A stretch of DNA of 37,411 nucleotides, from contig CANFNL010000007.1 of assembly GCA_947448205.1 (NCBI GenBank), positions 1 to 37,411 on the forward strand. The letters are read 5' to 3'. The DNA is from Bacteriovoracaceae bacterium. GTDB lineage: Bacteria > Bdellovibrionota > Bacteriovoracia > Bacteriovoracales > Bacteriovoracaceae. The notes beneath the pieces were generated by a model that made no database searches, was not told the origin of the DNA, and was given only the letters and a program-made list of their open reading frames with translations. Position numbers and translations under genes: made by a program. The first letter of the stretch is position 1. Each line of letters starts with the position of its first letter. Positions 34,044-37,411 of this stretch are shown piece by piece.

Positions 34044-34743
34044 CGATTATAAGCTTCTTATTTATTAAAATTTCTTCCGGGCTCAATTGACAAGCATAAA
34101 CTAAAACTTCTACCCCAAAATCAATAGCTAACTTGAGCAGCTCAGAGTATTTGGAATCTATCTCATTTTCTATTTTAAAAGTATGGCAGTCTTCACGTTG
34201 AACGATAAAGAGCATGACGGTGCGAATATTTTGTTTTTTTAAATCTATTAATTCATGTAAATGTTTTAAGCCTCTTGAGGTTATAGCATCTGGAAAAAGG
34301 CAGTATCCAGCTTCATCTCTAAGAGTAACATTTTTAACTTCTACATAGCAGAGGTCTTTTAAATTTTCAGTATCACCATTGGAAAGTAAGATATCGATTC
34401 GACTTTGACCTATTTTAGCTTCAGGTTTTAAATTTTGGTAACCTTGAAGTTCTTTAATTACTCCGTTTTTAATGGCTTCGATTGCTAAGGAATTTGTTAT
34501 ACTGGTATTGACTCCAATCCAAGTTATACCATTGTTAATCATTTCAAAACTATACTTTAATTTTCTAGTAGGAGAGTCATGATAGCTCAATAAGGCTGGC
34601 CAATTTTCACCAAGACAGCTCGTCATTGCACCGGTGTTGGCTGTATGAGCAACAACCACATTATTATCGATTTTTACGTCAGCAAAAAAACGTTTGTATC
34701 TTTTGATAAAGTGGCCATGAATAAGTGGATTTTTAAATTTCAT
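34039..34743 (-). CDS. sfsA: SfsA-family protein (DNA-binding / nuclease-like)
   Basis: A 234-aa protein matching SfsA, named as a sugar fermentation stimulation protein and now thought to have a PD-(D/E)XK nuclease-like fold. Landmarks are the N-terminal OB-like part (LIHGHFIKRYKRFFADVKID, then VVAHTANTGAMTSCL with the conserved 'HxxNTGxM'), WIGVNTSITN, and the core SRIDILL plus CYVEVKNVTL, which supply the Asp and Glu-x-Lys of the putative metal site. FPDAITSRGLKHLHELI follows, as in the family. Its cellular role is unresolved. The stop codon is inside a shared terminator hairpin. Confidence 0.9.
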   Translation of the reverse strand: MKFKNPLIHGHFIKRYKRFFADVKIDNNVVVAHTANTGAMTSCLGENWPALLSYHDSPTRKLKYSFEMINNGITWIGVNTSITNSLAIEAIKNGVIKELQGYQNLKPEAKIGQSRIDILLSNGDTENLKDLCYVEVKNVTLRDEAGYCLFPDAITSRGLKHLHELIDLKKQNIRTVMLFIVQREDCHTFKIENEIDSKYSELLKLAIDFGVEVLVYACQLSPEEILINKKLIIE

Positions 34744-34803
34744 AATAGCTTATTATTCTAGTATTCAATGGGGAAGTCTTTCAAGCAGCAACGATAAAAA
34801 AAG

Positions 34804-35052
34804 TCACTTCAAATGAATGGTTATAAGCTTTTTTGGATCGATGAGTTTACCATTATTTATTTTTAGTAAATTTTTAATTGAAATTTTTAAAAAATTTAGA
34901 TGATCATCTTTTATGAGGTAAAAATTCTTCACATTCTTCCTGGTGTAGTTTTGGATAAGTTGATAAGTATAGGGTTTGTCTTTGGAAATAATTTTTCCCA
35001 ATTTAGTAGTGGTAAGCACTAGATACGCCTCATAGAGAATTTGCTCAATCAA
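34804..35052 (-). CDS. Possible small basic protein, uncertain
   Basis: An 82-codon open frame begins at a TTG (35050-35052) with no convincing ribosome site. The peptide is Lys/Ile/Leu-rich (for example YLIKDDHLNFLKISIKNLLK) and could be a real short protein, but AT-rich spacer DNA can yield such frames by chance. It would lie in the 383-base gap between sfsA and pyrE and be divergent from pyrE. No family is recognised. If it is not a gene, this gap holds only the pyrE promoter region, with TATACT at 35085-35090 as a possible -10. Confidence 0.35.
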   Translation of the reverse strand: MIEQILYEAYLVLTTTKLGKIISKDKPYTYQLIQNYTRKNVKNFYLIKDDHLNFLKISIKNLLKINNGKLIDPKKLITIHLK

Positions 35053-35126
35053 AATAAAAGGAGAACTTTCCTCTTTTTAAATTTTATACTAAAGTTCAAC
35101 ATGGTAAAAGATTAAAAGGATAAAGC

Positions 35127-35765
35127 ATGAAATTGGAAATCGCAAAAGCTCTGATCAAACACGGTTGTGTAAAACTCTCTCCACAGAAGCCCTTCACTTA
35201 TGCTTCAGGCTTATTGGGTCCCATCTATTGTGACAATAGATTAATCCTCTCTCACGTGGATTTTAGAAACAAAATTATTGCAGCTTTTGTCGATTTAATT
35301 AAATTTACTTCTGGGCTTTCACATTATGATTTCATTGGAGGAATTGCAACTGCAGGGATTCCTCATGCAGCTATTCTAGCCGATCGGCTAAATAAGCCGA
35401 TGGTGTACGTTAGACCAAAAGCAAAAGAGCATGGCAGAAAAAATCAAGTTGAGGGTGACTTTAAAGCTAATCAGTCAGTTATTCTTATCGAAGATTTAGT
35501 CAATCAGGGAGCAAGCCTTGAGGAGGCAATGTTAGGGCTTAAAATTGCAAAACTAAATTGTTCTCGCTGTCTATGTATTGTCGATTATCAAATGCCCCAA
35601 GTGAAAAATCGCTTGAAAAATCATTCTTTGATTCTTGATTCATTAACTGATTTTGATCATTTAATTCAAGCTGCATTCGAGTTAAATTTTATTGATTCGG
35701 ATGGTAAGAAACTTCTCATGGATTGGCACAACGATCCGAAAGAGTGGTCTAGCAAAAACTCATAG
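35127..35765 (+). CDS. pyrE: Orotate phosphoribosyltransferase PyrE
   Basis: A 212-aa cytosolic enzyme of pyrimidine synthesis: orotate plus PRPP gives OMP. The N-terminus reads LSPQKPFTYASGLLGPIYCDNR, where PyrE has 'sGxxSPxYxDxR'. Then come IGGIATAGIPHAAILADRLNKPMVYVRPKAKEHG (the flexible catalytic loop) and VILIEDLVNQGAS (PRPP-binding loop). In the last, Asn-Gln replaces the usual Thr-Thr/Ser-Thr. The ribosome site is AAGGA. It is a single gene; gltA follows after about 100 bases with its own promoter. Confidence 0.9.
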   Translation: MKLEIAKALIKHGCVKLSPQKPFTYASGLLGPIYCDNRLILSHVDFRNKIIAAFVDLIKFTSGLSHYDFIGGIATAGIPHAAILADRLNKPMVYVRPKAKEHGRKNQVEGDFKANQSVILIEDLVNQGASLEEAMLGLKIAKLNCSRCLCIVDYQMPQVKNRLKNHSLILDSLTDFDHLIQAAFELNFIDSDGKKLLMDWHNDPKEWSSKNS

Positions 35766-35784
35766 GCAATTTAAGCTTTTCCCC

Positions 35785-35811
35785 TGGACAGTGCTTTTTT
35801 TGAGCTATAAT
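35785..35811 (+). promoter_or_regulatory. Candidate sigma-70 promoter of gltA
   Basis: TGGACA (35785-35790), a 15-base spacer, and a perfect -10 TATAAT (35806-35811). The spacing is shorter than the usual 17. A second option is TTGAGC (35800-35805) with TTAAAT (35822-35827) at 16-base spacing. Both lie between pyrE and gltA, roughly 40-80 bases before the gltA ATG. Confidence 0.5.
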
Positions 35812-35864
35812 TTAGGCTAACTTAAATTTAGTTTTTTAATACCACCATTTTATCGGAGGGCCTA

Positions 35865-37136
35865 ATGTCACTTAAAGCAAAAATCGAAATCGACGGAAAA
35901 GTTCTTGAGTATCCTATTGCGATGGGAAGTGAGAATGAAAAAGCCATTGATATATCAAAACTTCGCGCTGACACTGGTTGCATTACTATCGATCACGGTT
36001 TTTTAAATACTGGATCATGTGCTTCTGCAGTTACTTTTTTAGATGGAGAACTTGGGATACTTAGATATAGAGGTTATCCAATCGAACAACTTGCCGAGAA
36101 ATCGTCTTTCATTGAAGTTGCTTACTTGCTTAACTGGGGCAAATTGCCAAGTGCTGCAGAATTGTCTACTTTTGAAAAAAAAGTTGCAAGCTATTCAATC
36201 CTTCCAGAATATATTACTCGCATGATTGAGCTTTTTCCTAAAACAGCTCATCCTATGGCAATTGCTTCTGCAGTAACTGTTGCACTTTCTGCACATTACC
36301 CAGAATTAAATAATCCAAATCCAACGATGGAACAAAAAGATGAAATTTTTAGTCTTTTGGTGGGGCAATTTAAAATTATCACAGCTGCCATTCAAAGAAC
36401 GACGACAGGTCAATCACTCATAGCTTCTAACCCAAGCCTATCTTACTGTGAAGACTTTATGGCAATGATGGGAATGAAGCCTTCTAAAGATGTAGCTAAA
36501 GCTCTAGATGTTCTATTAATCCTTCACGCCGATCATGAACAAAACTGTTCGACGTCGACAGTGCGAGTAGTTGGGTCGTCGAACGCATCGGTGTTTGCTT
36601 CAATCTCAGCAGGAATTGATGCTTTATGGGGACCTCTCCATGGAGGAGCAAACCAAGAAGTTCTAGAAATGTTAGAAGAAATTTCTAAGGCCGGTGGCGA
36701 TCATAAAAAAGCACTTGAGCGCGCTAAAGATAAAAACGATACCTTTAAGCTAATGGGCTTTGGTCACCGAGTTTATAAAAACTTCGATCCTCGAGCTAAA
36801 ATCATTAAAAAAGCTTGTGATACAGTCTTGACTCAACTTGGAGTAAAAGATCCTTACCTCGACATAGCTAAAGGATTAGAGCAGGAAGCTTTAGCAGATG
36901 ATTATTTTAAATCTAGAAATCTTTATCCCAATGTAGATTTCTATTCTGGAATTATCTACCGCGCTCTAGGTATCCCAACAAACATGTTTACTGTTATGTT
37001 TGCTTTAGGAAGAATGCCTGGATGGCTCTCTCAGTGGAAAGAAATGAGAGAAACTAAAGAAACAAAAATCTCTCGTCCTCGTCAGGTTTACGTAGGCTCT
37101 CCAGTAAGAGAATACGTAGAAATTGGAAAAAGATAA
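35865..37136 (+). CDS. gltA: Citrate synthase
   Basis: A 423-aa enzyme that condenses acetyl-CoA and oxaloacetate into citrate. Catalytic residues are in place: His259 in PLHGGAN, His301 in GFGHRVYKNFDPR and Asp358 in YPNVDFYSG. HADHEQNCSTSTVRVVGSS (221-239) and GCITIDHGFLNTGSCASAVT (38-57, a start region of the hexameric type) also fit. A GGAGGG ribosome site precedes the ATG. Length and motifs match the Gram-negative hexameric class, which is often inhibited by NADH, but regulation cannot be read here. The next reading frame begins directly after the stop. Confidence 0.96.
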   Translation: MSLKAKIEIDGKVLEYPIAMGSENEKAIDISKLRADTGCITIDHGFLNTGSCASAVTFLDGELGILRYRGYPIEQLAEKSSFIEVAYLLNWGKLPSAAELSTFEKKVASYSILPEYITRMIELFPKTAHPMAIASAVTVALSAHYPELNNPNPTMEQKDEIFSLLVGQFKIITAAIQRTTTGQSLIASNPSLSYCEDFMAMMGMKPSKDVAKALDVLLILHADHEQNCSTSTVRVVGSSNASVFASISAGIDALWGPLHGGANQEVLEMLEEISKAGGDHKKALERAKDKNDTFKLMGFGHRVYKNFDPRAKIIKKACDTVLTQLGVKDPYLDIAKGLEQEALADDYFKSRNLYPNVDFYSGIIYRALGIPTNMFTVMFALGRMPGWLSQWKEMRETKETKISRPRQVYVGSPVREYVEIGKR

Positions 37137-37411
37137 ATGTCACAAAAAATAAATGATCGTGAAAGGGCCTTCGGGCCCTTCTCTTTTTCTTTTGAAGAAA
37201 TAAAACCTCATCTGCTGATTTCCAATTTAAGTGAGTCAGAACTTGTTAAACTCATTGTCGAAATGTCGATAAAATTTACTAAAAAACGTGATCAGATTAC
37301 TGATTATGTCTTCGAACATCGTCACGTTAGTGCCTACACAAGTTTTTATTTGCCAACTAATATTCCAAAGCTTCATTTTTTATTATCGAAGCTCTCAAAT
37401 GATGTGTTGGA
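37137..37411 (+). CDS. Start of a possible Rsm22-like methyltransferase gene (runs off the window)
   Basis: From the ATG at 37137, the base after the gltA stop, the frame stays open to the window end (91 codons). The first residues are MSQKINDRERAFGPFSFSFE. Later, a segment reads EHRHVSAYTSFYLPTN, then IPKLHFLLSKLSND. This resembles the start of Rsm22-type ribosomal methyltransferases ('R..AYxxxRLPATxxAxxxVLxEL'). The match is partial and short. No ribosome site precedes the ATG, but it directly follows the gltA stop, so coupling is possible. A terminator-like hairpin covers codons 9-15. If the hairpin is a true terminator, the real start may be further in, for example Met43 at 37263. Confidence 0.5.
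   Translation, partial: MSQKINDRERAFGPFSFSFEEIKPHLLISNLSESELVKLIVEMSIKFTKKRDQITDYVFEHRHVSAYTSFYLPTNIPKLHFLLSKLSNDVL
37163..37188 (+). terminator. Terminator-like hairpin after gltA, inside the next reading frame
   Basis: AAGGGCC (37163-37169), a TTCG tetraloop, and GGCCCTT (37174-37180) form a perfect seven-bp stem, followed by CTC and five Ts (37184-37188). This is a standard intrinsic terminator 26 bases after the gltA stop. The same bases are codons of the next open frame. Confidence 0.7.

Noticed and set aside
1-37411. CRISPR array, tRNA or rRNA genes
   Set aside because: No regularly spaced direct repeats, cloverleaf pattern or ribosomal RNA signature was seen while reading the window.

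Overview
The window is AT-rich DNA from a Gram-negative bacterium. The cues are outer-membrane-type proteins, lipoproteins, a heptosyltransferase-like enzyme, a Prc tail-specific protease, a type IV pilus ATPase and a sigma-28-controlled flagellin. The mix of genes, the low GC content and the many small lineage-specific proteins suggest a Bdellovibrionota / Bacteriovorax-like bacterium. That assignment is an inference from gene style, not from a marker gene. I see no rRNA, tRNA, CRISPR array or prophage. The only mobile-element trace is the start of a transposase gene at the left edge.

Layout. 1-421: 5' end of an IS transposase and a non-coding stretch. 422-3264: a GAF-PAS histidine kinase interrupted by one in-frame TAA, followed by an RlmI-type rRNA methyltransferase. 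3280-7337: a DUF2799-like lipoprotein, a divergent SelO-like protein with an S51 peptidase, and a LysR regulator. 7543-15720: aconitase with a strong terminator, two S41 proteases (one atypical, one Prc), a 74-aa protein and an RDD membrane protein. 15723-24800: PilT, a GT9 glycosyltransferase, a DnaJ-domain membrane protein with an unusually long adenosine-deaminase-like enzyme, a dipeptide epimerase, a beta-barrel-type protein, a lipoprotein and a GT4 glycosyltransferase. 24802-25707: flagellin with its own sigma-28 promoter. 25693-30984: a compact phosphate operon pstC-pstA-pstB-phoU-phoB-phoR without pstS, preceded by a Pho-box-like repeat. 31086-35052: small proteins, a degenerate HD-GYP protein, a possible PilZ-like protein and SfsA. 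35127-37411: pyrE, gltA and the start of a possible Rsm22-like gene whose first codons lie inside a terminator-like hairpin.

How the genes fit together. Aconitase and citrate synthase cover the first two TCA-cycle steps but lie about 28 kb apart, each with its own control. The pst-pho operon is the one clear multi-gene system: an uptake channel, its ATPase, the PhoU brake and the PhoBR sensor pair. Other units are short, and tail-to-tail neighbours often abut or overlap with no terminator between them. I found no clear new defence or mobile system. The best leads are the SelO-like protein whose usual active-site lysine aligns with cysteine, the kinase split by a stop codon, the nested terminator/promoter at flagellin, and the terminator-like hairpin inside the reading frame after gltA.
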